From positions 372,001-436,000 of the forward strand of contig JAIUOF010000001.1 of the NCBI GenBank assembly GCA_020161355.1: a DNA stretch of 64,000 nt, read 5' to 3'. Both the position numbers and the translations under genes were made by a program. Under the pieces are notes generated by a model. The model was not told the DNA's origin, searched no databases, and worked only from the letters and a program-made list of their open reading frames with translations. The stretch comes from Bacteroidota bacterium (GTDB lineage Bacteria > Bacteroidota > Bacteroidia > Cytophagales > Spirosomataceae). This document shows, piece by piece, positions 16,872 through 25,571 of the stretch (position 1 is its first letter; each line of letters opens with the position of its first letter).

Positions 16872-18113
16872 TTATTCGTATCTCAAAGCCTCGATAGGAT
16901 CAAATTTAGAAGCTTTGAAGGCCGGATAATATCCTGAAATTAATCCTACGATAATTGTCACCATCAATCCTAGAATGATCCAGTTCCATGGAACCACAAA
17001 AGCTCCGCCACTGGTCATAAAATAGGAAACCAGGTTGCCTGCAGAAATCCCAAGTATGACACCTGCAAGGCCTCCAATGAGACAAATAACTATTGCTTCC
17101 ATCAAAAACTGGAATCTAATTTTTCTGGGTGAGGCTCCCAATGCTTTTCTGATGCCGATTTCACGTGTACGCTCAGTTACGGATACCATCATTATGTTCA
17201 TGAGTGCAATGGAGGCTCCGATAAGTGTGATTAATGAAATGGCGAAACCACCAATGCGTAAATAACCGGTAACTTCATTCAGGTCATTTAGTAAAGCATC
17301 TGACCGCTCTATTTTAAATGAATCTTCATCAGTGATTTTGTCTCTTCTTACCTGTCGCATAACAGAACTGGCTTCAGCCAGGGTATATTCAAGATCTACC
17401 GCATCAGGAACAGAGGTAGTTATGTCAAATGAAAATTTTCCGTTTTGATCATAGTTTCTGGCTACTTCAAGCGGAATCAAAGTTACTCTGTCATCGTCAC
17501 CACCGGTGATACTTCCTTTTTTCTCCAAAACCCCCACGATCGAAAACTTTTCGCCCATAACGGTAATTTCTTTACCGATAGGCGACACATTGGGGAAAAA
17601 CTTCAATGCAAGCTCGTTTCCAATAATTACAATTCGATTAAAATAGGATCTGTCATTTATGGAAACATTGCGACCGGTTTGAATTTTATAACCTTTCATT
17701 CCCAAATAATTCTCGTCTATCCCAACAACTACTATATTTGGATTCGATTTTTGGTCATTATATTTTACTGTTTCACCTTGTGAGGCAAATGTATAAATAC
17801 TCACAAATGATTTGGTCTTCTCCGTGAATTTTTTCTTGTATTCCAGTGCTTGCCTGAAAGTAATTGCTTTGGGTTGCTTAGCAACCATACCTCTCATTCT
17901 CCGTCCGGTATTTTGTTCAACTTTAATGTCAAAAGTATTTACACCCAGTCCTTCAAAGCTTTTGTTGACTGAGCCTTGCATGCCTTCAATTGCTGTAAGA
18001 ATCCCCACCAGGGCCATGATGCCAAAAGTGATGATGCTGGCAGTAAGAATTGTCCTGAGTCTGTTGGAGTTAATTGACCTAAGTCCTTCCAATACATTTT
18101 CTTTAAGATTCAT
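16872..18113 (-). CDS. ABC transporter permease, MacB/FtsX type
   Basis: 413 aa. One N-terminal membrane helix (about 21-43, after [15 protein letters not shown]), a periplasmic domain of about 220 residues of the MacB-PCD type, then three C-terminal helices (about 285-310, 335-360, 375-400) of the FtsX domain with the cytoplasmic motif [19 protein letters not shown]. Typical of MacB-type machines that export lipoproteins, peptides or drugs. No ATPase or adaptor gene is adjacent, so its partners are encoded elsewhere. Substrate unknown. Confidence 0.9.
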   Translation of the reverse strand: MNLKENVLEGLRSINSNRLRTILTASIITFGIMALVGILTAIEGMQGSVNKSFEGLGVNTFDIKVEQNTGRRMRGMVAKQPKAITFRQALEYKKKFTEKTKSFVSIYTFASQGETVKYNDQKSNPNIVVVGIDENYLGMKGYKIQTGRNVSINDRSYFNRIVIIGNELALKFFPNVSPIGKEITVMGEKFSIVGVLEKKGSITGGDDDRVTLIPLEVARNYDQNGKFSFDITTSVPDAVDLEYTLAEASSVMRQVRRDKITDEDSFKIERSDALLNDLNEVTGYLRIGGFAISLITLIGASIALMNIMMVSVTERTREIGIRKALGASPRKIRFQFLMEAIVICLIGGLAGVILGISAGNLVSYFMTSGGAFVVPWNWIILGLMVTIIVGLISGYYPAFKASKFDPIEALRYE

Positions 18114-18184
18114 TCTTTTAAAAAAGTAAGTTTGGAACTATCTTTGATGAGATTTCATACAAAAACGCCCTTAATTATAATAAA

Positions 18185-18202
18185 AAACCTCGCTTGAGGT
18201 TA
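18185..18202 (-). terminator. Terminator-like hairpin upstream of ABC permease
   Basis: On the minus strand AACCTC-aagc-GAGGTT is followed by TTTTTA. It points leftward although the gene to its right (18243) runs rightward, so it could stop antisense transcription or act as a leader attenuator for the permease gene. Confidence 0.45.
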
Positions 18203-18242
18203 TTAATGCAAAGTTCAAAATTCTAATTTTTATAAACAAACC

Positions 18243-19505
18243 ATGAAGAAAGGCATTTTACCGCTTATCATTTTTTTCCTGATAACCACCCGGTCAATGG
18301 CAAATCAATTGTTTATTCCTATGGATGAGGTTCAGAAAAATCATTTGAAAGCATATGGTTTGGCTTTTTGGGTTTTAAAAAATTATGATACTGAAATCGA
18401 TTGGTTACTAAATTATCGCGGCGGTAGTTTTTCTATGCCGGTCACTCAAAATTTCATCAACGAATGTATCGTAAGAGGTATTTCCTATCAGGTGATTTCT
18501 GACTCAGAATATGATACCATCATCAGGCAGGTAAAACACCCTGATGCCAATATGGATGCGGTGAAGCTTCAAAAAGCACCAAAAATTGCTGTCTATACAC
18601 CGAAATCTGCCCGCCCATGGGACGATGCCGTAACTTTGGCCCTTACCTATGCCGAAATTAGCTTTGACAAAATCTATGATGACGAAGTAATGCAGGGAAA
18701 ATTACCGGAATATGACTGGCTGCATCTACATCATGAGGACTTTACGGGGCAATTTGGGAAATTTATTAATCTGAAAAGCACTAACTGGTATCAGGAACAA
18801 AAAAAAGAAATAGAATTTATCGCCAGAAAATATGGCTTTACCAAAGCATCGGAACTAAAAGGTGCGGTGGCAAAAAAAATAAGTGAGTTTGTATTGGGAG
18901 GTGGCTATATGTTTGCCATGTGTAATGCTACCGATACTTATGAAATCGCATTGGCAGCACAGGGTGTAGATATCGTGGAGACCGTTTATGATGGGGATGG
19001 TTCTGATGCTAACGCCAACGCCAAATTGGATTATCAGAGAACATTCGCATTTAAGAATTTCAAACTCGAGGAAGACCCCTATGTAGTTGAGTTTTCAGAA
19101 ATTGATAATCGCTATGAAGAAAGAGGCGTAAATGAAGCCAATGATTATTTCACTTTATTTGAATTTTCGGCAAAATACGACCCCGTGCCCACCATGCTTA
19201 CTCAAAATCACAGTAATTTGATCAAAGGGTTTATGGGGCAGACCACCGCCTTTAAAAAGCAGTTTATCAAATCGGAGGTCATTATTTTAGCCGAAAATCG
19301 TGCCTCCAACGAAGCCAGATATATCCATGGTACTGCCGGAAAGGGCTTCTGGACGTACTATGGGGGACATGACCCGGAAGATTATCAGCACATTGTAAAT
19401 GAGGAACCCACCGACCTTAACCTTCATCCAAATTCCGCCGGATACCGCCTCATCCTGAATAATGTGTTGTTTCCCGCTGCAAAAAAGAAAAAAATGAAGA
19501 CATAA
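18243..19505 (+). CDS. Secreted glutamine-amidotransferase-like protein (often misnamed asparagine synthetase B)
   Basis: 420 aa with a signal peptide ending near MANQ (about residue 21). The body has a class I glutamine-amidotransferase-like (ThuA/BPL-N-like) look: PKIAVYTPKSARPWDDAV, then YDWLHLHHEDF, GGGYMFAMCNATD with a possible nucleophile Cys, and a late FWTYYGGHDPEDYQ with a candidate His. I recall homologues in this phylum carrying the name asparagine synthetase B, which the sequence does not support. Activity is unknown. The peroxidase gene that follows has its own -7 box. Confidence 0.6.
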   Translation: MKKGILPLIIFFLITTRSMANQLFIPMDEVQKNHLKAYGLAFWVLKNYDTEIDWLLNYRGGSFSMPVTQNFINECIVRGISYQVISDSEYDTIIRQVKHPDANMDAVKLQKAPKIAVYTPKSARPWDDAVTLALTYAEISFDKIYDDEVMQGKLPEYDWLHLHHEDFTGQFGKFINLKSTNWYQEQKKEIEFIARKYGFTKASELKGAVAKKISEFVLGGGYMFAMCNATDTYEIALAAQGVDIVETVYDGDGSDANANAKLDYQRTFAFKNFKLEEDPYVVEFSEIDNRYEERGVNEANDYFTLFEFSAKYDPVPTMLTQNHSNLIKGFMGQTTAFKKQFIKSEVIILAENRASNEARYIHGTAGKGFWTYYGGHDPEDYQHIVNEEPTDLNLHPNSAGYRLILNNVLFPAAKKKKMKT

Positions 19506-19528
19506 ATACAATTGTATCAATTTTTTCC

Positions 19529-19536
19529 TATCTTTG
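19529..19536 (+). promoter_or_regulatory. -7 box before cytochrome c peroxidase gene
   Basis: TATCTTTG fits TAnnTTTG and ends 24 bp before the ATG at 19561; no good -33 box. It supports that ATG over a start at 19534, which would lie inside the box. Confidence 0.5.
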
Positions 19537-19560
19537 TTTGGTCAGGAAAAGAGTGATAAT

Positions 19561-20922
19561 ATGAAAAGATTGTTTCGTAAAATTGTTTTTGCGGTAACAG
19601 GTCTAACCGCAATTGCATGTAACAAAAGTAATCAGGATCCCGTAGCCAGCACCTTAGATACGGAACTTACACAAAAAATAGAGACCACTTCTTCAGGAAA
19701 AGGACTTTCTTTCTATGTTTTACCGGAAAGTTATGATTATGCAAAAATCCCGCAGGATCCAAAGAATCCCTTGTCAGAGGCCAAAGTTGAATTAGGTAAA
19801 TTATTGTTTCATGAAACAGCTTTGGGTCAAAATCCTAAAAAAATGGAGTCCTTTCAAAGTTACTCCTGTGCCAGTTGTCATCATGGAAAGGCTGGTTTCC
19901 AGGCATGTGTTTCTCAAGGGATTGGAGAAGGAGGTGCCGGATTTGGAATTCAGGGCGAAAAAAGAGTGATGAACAGCATTTATAAGGCATCTGAAATAGA
20001 TGTTCAACCTGTGAAGTCTCCATCTGCACTTAATATTGCCTATCAAAAAAATATCCTCTGGAACGGACAATTTGGCGGAACTGCCTTAAATGCCGGTACG
20101 CAAAGCAGCTGGACCAAGGGTACCCCAAAAGAAAACAATAATCTGGGGTATGAGGGAGTGGAAACACAGGCTATTGCAGGAAGAGAGGTACACAGGCTGG
20201 TCATTGACAAAATTCTGATTAGCAATCTTACTACCTATAAAAACCTTTATACTAAAGCATTTGATGCCGCATCCATTGATAATCCAGCTCAATTGAAAAT
20301 GAATGGTTCGTTGGCAATTGCCGCCTATGAGCGAACTTTACTGGCCAATCAGGCTCCGTTTCAGCAATGGCTGAAAGGTAATAAAAATGCAATGACCGAT
20401 CAGGAAAAGAGAGGTGCTGTTTTGTTTTTTGGAAAAGCAGAATGCACAGGATGTCATAACGGCCCTTCTCTTGCAAATATGGAATTTCATGCCATTGGTA
20501 TGAAAGATTTTCCAACCAGTGGAAATATTGCAATTCATAATGTGAAAGCAGGAAGTGTAGAATTTAAAGGCAGGGGAGGATTTACCGGAAAAGCTGAAGA
20601 TATGTACAAATTTAAAGTTCCTCAATTGTATAATCTAACCGATTCTCCATTTTACGGGCATGGTTCCAGAATGAAAACAATTGAAGAGGTATTGAAATAT
20701 AAAAATATCGCCAAAAAAGAAAATTCCTCGGTTCCTGATTCACAAATTTCTCCGAAGTTTCACGCATTAAATCTGACTGATGCTGAAATTGCAGATTTGG
20801 CTTCTTTTATAAAAAATGGATTGCGGGATCCCAATCTAATGAGGTATGTGCCCAAAACATTGCCTTCAGGACTTGCATTTCCAAATAATGACCGGCAGTC
20901 AAGAATTGATCTGGGATTTTGA
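19561..20922 (+). CDS. Di-heme cytochrome c peroxidase (CcpA/MauG family), lipoprotein
   Basis: 453 aa. Lipoprotein signal MKRLFRKIVFAVTGLTAIAC (Cys20) puts it on the periplasmic face of a membrane. Two c-type heme sites, CASCH (103-107) and CTGCH (about 295-299), give the two-domain di-heme layout of bacterial peroxidases that reduce H2O2 or, in MauG relatives, oxidise substrates. The C-terminal region with KVPQLYNLTDSPFYGHGS and LTDAEIADLASFIKNGL is typical. The 3' end overlaps the convergent ClC gene by 24 bp. Electron donor not visible here. Confidence 0.93.
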   Translation: MKRLFRKIVFAVTGLTAIACNKSNQDPVASTLDTELTQKIETTSSGKGLSFYVLPESYDYAKIPQDPKNPLSEAKVELGKLLFHETALGQNPKKMESFQSYSCASCHHGKAGFQACVSQGIGEGGAGFGIQGEKRVMNSIYKASEIDVQPVKSPSALNIAYQKNILWNGQFGGTALNAGTQSSWTKGTPKENNNLGYEGVETQAIAGREVHRLVIDKILISNLTTYKNLYTKAFDAASIDNPAQLKMNGSLAIAAYERTLLANQAPFQQWLKGNKNAMTDQEKRGAVLFFGKAECTGCHNGPSLANMEFHAIGMKDFPTSGNIAIHNVKAGSVEFKGRGGFTGKAEDMYKFKVPQLYNLTDSPFYGHGSRMKTIEEVLKYKNIAKKENSSVPDSQISPKFHALNLTDAEIADLASFIKNGLRDPNLMRYVPKTLPSGLAFPNNDRQSRIDLGF

Positions 20923-22269
20923 TTTTTCGAAACCCGCCAATATTCTTTCTTTCAGGATTTCATAAAAGGGTTTCCTGAGAATTCTTTCTGAGGCAAATTG
21001 TGCTATTATGCCTGCCATTAAAAAGTAAAAAATTGCACTATGTCGGTCCGTCATTTCCAATACCAATATACTGGAAGTAAAAGGAGTACGGGTTACGCCG
21101 GTGAGAAACGCTATCATAGTCATTAATACTAGTAAATTATGATGGCCTGTTGGAATATCAAAATAGGCTGCGATCCAATTGCCCAGAGCCGCCCCTGATG
21201 ACAATGAGGTTGCAAAAATTCCACCTGCTCCACCAGAGGAAAAAGACAACAAACTTCCCAAAAACCTTCCGGGAAATGTATACCAGGGAAGATCATGATT
21301 AGCATTGAAAAGAATTCTGTTGATTAAAGGTTTACCAGTACCAAGGGTGTCTTTTCCGGTATAAATGATTAATGCTGCAAATAACAAACCTAAAACTACT
21401 GGCATCACATATGGGTTGCTGAATTTTGTTGACAAACTAAAAAACTTCAAAACCAAAAGGGCCAAAAGTGAACCAAAAATACCCCCGAGTAAAGCTAACC
21501 CAAAACCAAGTGGAATGAGATTTAAAGGCAAGGTTTGTGTTTTGGGAAATCCCAAAAACAAATAGGATCCCATAAAAAATTGAGCGGTAAATCCGGCAAA
21601 GATAACGGCAGTAAAAACAGGAACCCTGAGTTTATTGATATGGGATTTACTTAATTCTTCAACTACATACACTATACCCCCCAATGGCGTGTTAAAGGCA
21701 GCTGCAAGACCCGAGGCCCCACTGGTGATAAGCATTGTTTTTAGGTCGATCTTTTTTGTTCCTGAAAAAATATTACTTATAAACTTAAATACTGAACCGG
21801 AGATTTGAAGCGTAGGACCTTCCCGGCCTATGCTTCCACCGCCTACCAACAAAATAAGACTGGAAACAATTTTTATTAAAATTACCCTCAAACCCAATAG
21901 CTTGTTTAAGATGCCTTTACTCCGGGAATCACACAAATCGATCGCAGCCAGTAATTGCGGAATACCGCTACCGTTGGAAAATCTTGAAAAATTCCGGATG
22001 GTATAAAAACTAAGAAAAAAACTAAATGGTGACAACACCCAGAAAACATGCGGACTGTATTCGTAGATTTGATGGCTAAGATTTTCGCCCCATTCAAACA
22101 GTTTTTCGTATAAAACAGAGATCAAACCAACTAAAACAGATGCAATTACAAGAGGAAGTCCGTCATTGGATAAACGCTGAGCCAACTTTTGAGGCACTTT
22201 TCTATCAAAAAAACGATATATTCGATTAGACTTGAGGAGGTTTCGAATTTCGAAATTGTTTTTTATCAT
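20899..22269 (-). CDS. ClC family chloride channel/transporter
   Basis: 456 aa with about 10-12 hydrophobic segments. The three ClC selectivity motifs are present: GSGIPQ (about 100-105), GREGPTLQ (about 148-155) and GGIFATS (about 350), the last with Thr where GxFxP normally has Pro. The gating glutamate lies in the GREGP motif. No C-terminal CBS domains. Moves Cl- (or exchanges Cl-/H+) across the inner membrane. Tail-to-tail overlap of 24 bp with the peroxidase gene. Confidence 0.92.
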   Translation of the reverse strand: MIKNNFEIRNLLKSNRIYRFFDRKVPQKLAQRLSNDGLPLVIASVLVGLISVLYEKLFEWGENLSHQIYEYSPHVFWVLSPFSFFLSFYTIRNFSRFSNGSGIPQLLAAIDLCDSRSKGILNKLLGLRVILIKIVSSLILLVGGGSIGREGPTLQISGSVFKFISNIFSGTKKIDLKTMLITSGASGLAAAFNTPLGGIVYVVEELSKSHINKLRVPVFTAVIFAGFTAQFFMGSYLFLGFPKTQTLPLNLIPLGFGLALLGGIFGSLLALLVLKFFSLSTKFSNPYVMPVVLGLLFAALIIYTGKDTLGTGKPLINRILFNANHDLPWYTFPGRFLGSLLSFSSGGAGGIFATSLSSGAALGNWIAAYFDIPTGHHNLLVLMTMIAFLTGVTRTPFTSSILVLEMTDRHSAIFYFLMAGIIAQFASERILRKPFYEILKERILAGFEKSKSQINS

Positions 22270-22312
22270 CTGAAATGCCTTAATTTCAAAATTTAGTATT
22301 CATTCACAGTGT

Positions 22313-23449
22313 CTAATTGGGTAACTCATACAGATTTCCCTCTTTTAATTTGATGGTTTCCGGTTTTATTCTCTTTACAAACAATAGCCTGTTGAGATTA
22401 TATTCAGAATAATTATGAGCTTTGGGATCAAAACTGTCGATCCGAACCATTCCTGATGAATGAATGAAAGACATTCCGCCTAACCACATCGCCACATGGC
22501 TCACTCTTTTGGTTTCAGTATTTCCAAAAAATAATAAATCGCCCACATGCAGACTCCTAAAAGTAGAATCTACCGGTACTTTTTCACCGATAAGTGCTTG
22601 TTGAGAAGCATCGCGTGGCAAATACAGACCTTTGGAAAGATAAGACATCCGGGTAAATCCACTGCAATCTACTCCCTTTGCCGAAGTGCCTCCCCACAAA
22701 TAAGGAGTGCCTAAATAATTGAGCGAAAATCTGGCAATATCGTCACCATAACTTTCTGAATGCTTCAACCAGGTATTTAGCCTGGATACAGATTTTGTGG
22801 TAACAAATCCTTTCATTTTATCCGGAAAAATCACTTCCGTGTAATTACCAGAAGCCTTACCTTTTACCAGTAAATTGCCAAAAGTCAAATCTCTTACGGG
22901 CAATGAGCCAGAAGTTGTATCTCTTAAAGCTTTACCATAAAAATCGGTATAAATTATAAGGCTATCTTTTTGATATTCAGATAATTGTTTCTCAGAATAG
23001 GGCTTCACAGTGCTGGCATCAATCCATCCTATGTATTGATCGGGGCATTGAACTCTGTACCAGCCTTTCAACTTTTCAAAAACTTTCAAAGGTGTACCCA
23101 GTAAAACCTGTGACGATAATTCCGCTGACTCCTCCGGCTCTGAACGTAAATTAGCAACAGAGACATTAGCAATTACAAAAGGCATTTGTCCGGGAAGCAG
23201 ATGAGGCAAAACGAGCAAGGAATCTTTAATATTTTTTCCTTTGTATTTATCAAGCAATGCCTTTTTTGCCGCAATATTATTGGTTTTACCTTTTAAAGAG
23301 TGTGTTACAGGATCATAAACGACTTCATATATTGTAGTTCTTCTGTCAATTTTAAATTGATTTTTAATCTCCGAAATTTCGTTTTGGCCAAAAACGTAAA
23401 TCGAAGAAAACAGACTTAATACAAGTATTTTAGTTATTAATTTAAACAT
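22313..23449 (-). CDS. NlpC/P60 cell-wall endopeptidase with SH3 domains
   Basis: 378 aa, signal peptide ending at VFGQ (about 22). Two bacterial SH3-like regions (about 100-155 and 185-232) precede a C40 peptidase domain. The catalytic cysteine is C272 in VDCSGF, with His in SHVAMWLG and a third polar residue in FIHSSG. It hydrolyses peptide bonds in peptidoglycan stems in the periplasm. Its start overlaps the thiL stop by 8 bp, so the two are translationally coupled, without obvious functional logic. Confidence 0.93.
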   Translation of the reverse strand: MFKLITKILVLSLFSSIYVFGQNEISEIKNQFKIDRRTTIYEVVYDPVTHSLKGKTNNIAAKKALLDKYKGKNIKDSLLVLPHLLPGQMPFVIANVSVANLRSEPEESAELSSQVLLGTPLKVFEKLKGWYRVQCPDQYIGWIDASTVKPYSEKQLSEYQKDSLIIYTDFYGKALRDTTSGSLPVRDLTFGNLLVKGKASGNYTEVIFPDKMKGFVTTKSVSRLNTWLKHSESYGDDIARFSLNYLGTPYLWGGTSAKGVDCSGFTRMSYLSKGLYLPRDASQQALIGEKVPVDSTFRSLHVGDLLFFGNTETKRVSHVAMWLGGMSFIHSSGMVRIDSFDPKAHNYSEYNLNRLLFVKRIKPETIKLKEGNLYELPN

Positions 23450-24461
23450 TTTTCCAGCCCGGGGCTATTAATTTGGTTCTTTCTCCAGAATTTAAAATTA
23501 ACCAGGAAGTACCATCATTGTTTACAAATCCTATGGGGGTAATTTCGGGTATATCTTTTACTTTTTCGTAGTCAGCCTGCGAAATGGTCATTAACAATTC
23601 ATAATCTTCACCTCCGTTAATTACGCTGGTTACAGGGTTTAAATTGAATTCGGCACAAGTTTCAAGTGTCTGATTATCAATAGGTATATTCTCGAAAAAA
23701 ACCGTGAAACCTTTTCCTGAGTTTTTGGCTAAATGTAAAATATCAGATGCCAGACCATCCGAAATATCTATCATGGATGTAGGCACAATTCCTTTTTCCA
23801 ATAAATCAAAAACAATATCTGTACGACTTTCGGGTTTCAGCTGCCGGCCTACTACATAGCTTTTATTGTCGATTTGAGGTTTCATGGCGGGGTTTGCTAA
23901 AAACTCCTGTTTTTCACGTTCCAATATTTGTAATCCCAAATAGGCGGCACCCAGGTCCCCTGTTACACATACAATGTCGTTTTCACTGGCACCGCTTCTG
24001 TATGTAATTTTATCTTTAGCTACCTCACCAACCACTGTTATTGAGATAACCAATCCCGATCTGCTCGATGAGGTATCGCCACCTATCAGATCAATATTAT
24101 AATCCTCGCAAGCAAGTTTGATCCCTTCATATAACTCGTCAATGTCGGAAAGCCCAAACCGGTTACTAATTCCTATGGAAACAGTTGCATGCAGTGGAAC
24201 ACCATTCATTGCTGCAATGTCAGAGATGTTTACAGCAATAGCTTTATAACCCAAATGCTTCAACGGGGTATAAACCAGGTCAAAGTGAACTCCCTCAAGG
24301 AGCATATCAGTGCTGATTAATTGATACTTTGAACCGGCATCAATTACTGCGGCATCATCACCTATGCCTTTAATGGTTGCAGATGAAATATTTTGAAAAC
24401 TTTCCGAAATACGATCAATGAGGCCAAATTCGCCCAAAGACTCCAATGTTTGATTTTCCAT
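23442..24461 (-). CDS. thiL: Thiamine-monophosphate kinase
   Basis: 339 aa. Phosphorylates thiamine monophosphate with ATP to the coenzyme thiamine diphosphate. Family features: GIGDDAAVI (about 32-40), STDMLLEGVHF (about 50-60), NISDIAAMNG (about 78-87), GGDT (about 127), TGDLG (about 167), the DISDGLASD loop and GGEDYELL. Full length. It has a complete promoter only a few bases from the ATG, so the transcript may be nearly leaderless. The downstream NlpC/P60 gene overlaps its end. Confidence 0.96.
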   Translation of the reverse strand: MENQTLESLGEFGLIDRISESFQNISSATIKGIGDDAAVIDAGSKYQLISTDMLLEGVHFDLVYTPLKHLGYKAIAVNISDIAAMNGVPLHATVSIGISNRFGLSDIDELYEGIKLACEDYNIDLIGGDTSSSRSGLVISITVVGEVAKDKITYRSGASENDIVCVTGDLGAAYLGLQILEREKQEFLANPAMKPQIDNKSYVVGRQLKPESRTDIVFDLLEKGIVPTSMIDISDGLASDILHLAKNSGKGFTVFFENIPIDNQTLETCAEFNLNPVTSVINGGEDYELLMTISQADYEKVKDIPEITPIGFVNNDGTSWLILNSGERTKLIAPGWKNV

Positions 24462-24465
24462 CTTA

Positions 24466-24497
24466 CAAAGGTAGATTTTATAGCTTAAATAAACAAA
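24466..24497 (-). promoter_or_regulatory. Promoter of thiL (-33 TTTG, -7 TACCTTTG)
   Basis: On the minus strand TTTG (24494-24497) is followed after 20 bp by TACCTTTG (24466-24473), fitting the Bacteroidota consensus. The -7 box ends 4 bp before the ATG at 24461, so initiation must be at or next to the start codon. Confidence 0.7.
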
Positions 24498-24527
24498 AAA
24501 GGTACTTTCCGTATGGGAAGTACCTTT
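24492..24527 (-). terminator. Rho-independent terminator after the 24547 lipoprotein gene
   Basis: Minus-strand stem AAGGTACTTCC/GGAAAGTACCTT around a short loop (24499-24526), followed by TTTTTT. The thiL -33 box lies in the T run, so terminator and next promoter are fused. Confidence 0.88.
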
Positions 24528-24546
24528 AAATATCGCTTAAATTCTA

Positions 24547-24987
24547 TTAATTCGCAGGAATCAAAGTATAAACATTAATAGTGCCGCCAGTTTTTGGATT
24601 TGGAGAAGCGTTGGTCAAAACAAGCGAGGTTTCGGTGGCGGTATTTACATCATATTCTATTTTTCCACCGGTACCGGTTGGTTCTGGTGTTAATGCCGAA
24701 AGACTGAGTTTACTCGAAGTTATCTCAAATTTTCCGGTGAAAGAGCTCCCATCCTTTTCTTTAAGAATTACAGTTGGGGGAGCCGACAAATCTAGTCTGA
24801 ATGAACCATAACCCGGCTGAATATTGCTGGTACTTCCTGATTTATAAACTTCAGTATTGCCTTCTTTTACAGTTTGAACTATCCAAATTTTCTTCACCAG
24901 TTCTTGTGTTGATTTCACTTTGGTCTTACAGCCGGCAAAAGCAAACACTGAAACAACTACTAATGAGAATAATATCTTGGTTTTCAT
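24547..24987 (-). CDS. Small lipoprotein of unknown function
   Basis: 146 aa with lipoprotein signal MKTKILFSLVVVSVFAFAGC (Cys20). The mature part begins with Lys/Thr-rich linker residues, then KKIWIVQTVKEG, resembling the W-containing first strand of the lipocalin-like proteins common in this phylum, followed by alternating strands and Gly/Thr/Pro loops. It has a strong promoter and its own terminator, so it is a single-gene unit. It is of the same general kind as the lipoprotein at 9986. Function unknown. Confidence 0.75.
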   Translation of the reverse strand: MKTKILFSLVVVSVFAFAGCKTKVKSTQELVKKIWIVQTVKEGNTEVYKSGSTSNIQPGYGSFRLDLSAPPTVILKEKDGSSFTGKFEITSSKLSLSALTPEPTGTGGKIEYDVNTATETSLVLTNASPNPKTGGTINVYTLIPAN

Positions 24988-25011
24988 TTTTTTGAATTTA
25001 TGTTATTAATG

Positions 25012-25042
25012 CAAATATATCTTTTATGATGGATTAGTCAAA
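25012..25042 (-). promoter_or_regulatory. Promoter of the 24547 lipoprotein gene
   Basis: Minus strand TTTG (25039-25042), 19-bp spacer, TATATTTG (25012-25019); the ATG at 24987 is 24 bp downstream. One of the best consensus promoters in the window. Confidence 0.75.
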
Positions 25043-25092
25043 AAAAATGCCATGAATTACAATTAAATATCAAAATAAACTGTCCAAACCCT

Positions 25093-25100
25093 TATTTTTG
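25093..25100 (+). promoter_or_regulatory. -7 box before cytochrome b5-like gene
   Basis: TATTTTTG fits TAnnTTTG. It covers the TTG codon at 25098, ruling that out as a start and supporting the ATG at 25116. Confidence 0.5.
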
Positions 25101-25115
25101 AACCAAACCTCAAAA

Positions 25116-25343
25116 ATGAAAAAAATTACAAGGAGTCAACTAGCTCTTAGAAACGGTCAGGATAAGCCTGAAATATGGGTTGCACTCGAAGGAATCGTGT
25201 ATGACGTAGGTAATTCCAGACTATGGAAAAACGGGAAACATTATGAACACTGGGCAGGGCAGGACCTTACGGAGGAATTGAAAGATGCCCCGCATACCGC
25301 AACAGTTTTTGAGAAGTTTGAGAAAGTTGGGATTTTGGAATGA
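25116..25343 (+). CDS. Cytochrome b5-like heme-binding domain protein
   Basis: 75 aa, a single small domain. The opening ITRSQLALRNGQDKPEIWVALEGIVYDVGNS follows the cytochrome b5 pattern of a basic first helix and a WVAxxGxVYDVT-type strand. Later HYEHWAGQDLTEELKDAPH contains the conserved HxxxAGxDLT region. This resembles the predicted heme/steroid-binding subfamily. No membrane anchor of its own, but the next small gene encodes one helix pair, 27 bp downstream, and may be its membrane partner. Redox partner unknown. Confidence 0.85.
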   Translation: MKKITRSQLALRNGQDKPEIWVALEGIVYDVGNSRLWKNGKHYEHWAGQDLTEELKDAPHTATVFEKFEKVGILE

Positions 25344-25370
25344 GTTTTTTTAGAAAGTATAATTTAGAAT

Positions 25371-25571
25371 ATGAAATTATTTGATTCTTTACTGTTGTTT
25401 GGAAGTTTGGGCTTATTGATCATTTGGTCTGATCAGGTGATTTACAAAAATGCGGGATTCAAGGATAGCTATTTCCTGTTGATGTTCGGTTTAGGGGGAT
25501 TTTTGTATTATGTTTACCGTAGAGGAATCAAAAAATTAAATGAAAAAGACAAGGATAAAAAGAAAAAGTAA
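25371..25571 (+). CDS. Small membrane protein
   Basis: 66 aa with two hydrophobic segments (about 3-20 and 34-49) separated by a short loop and a highly charged Lys/Asp/Glu C-terminus, so the tail is probably cytoplasmic. No family recognised. It follows the cytochrome b5-like gene closely, suggesting co-transcription, and its last 36 bp overlap the convergent UbiA-like gene. The charged tail is low-complexity. Confidence 0.6.
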   Translation: MKLFDSLLLFGSLGLLIIWSDQVIYKNAGFKDSYFLLMFGLGGFLYYVYRRGIKKLNEKDKDKKKK

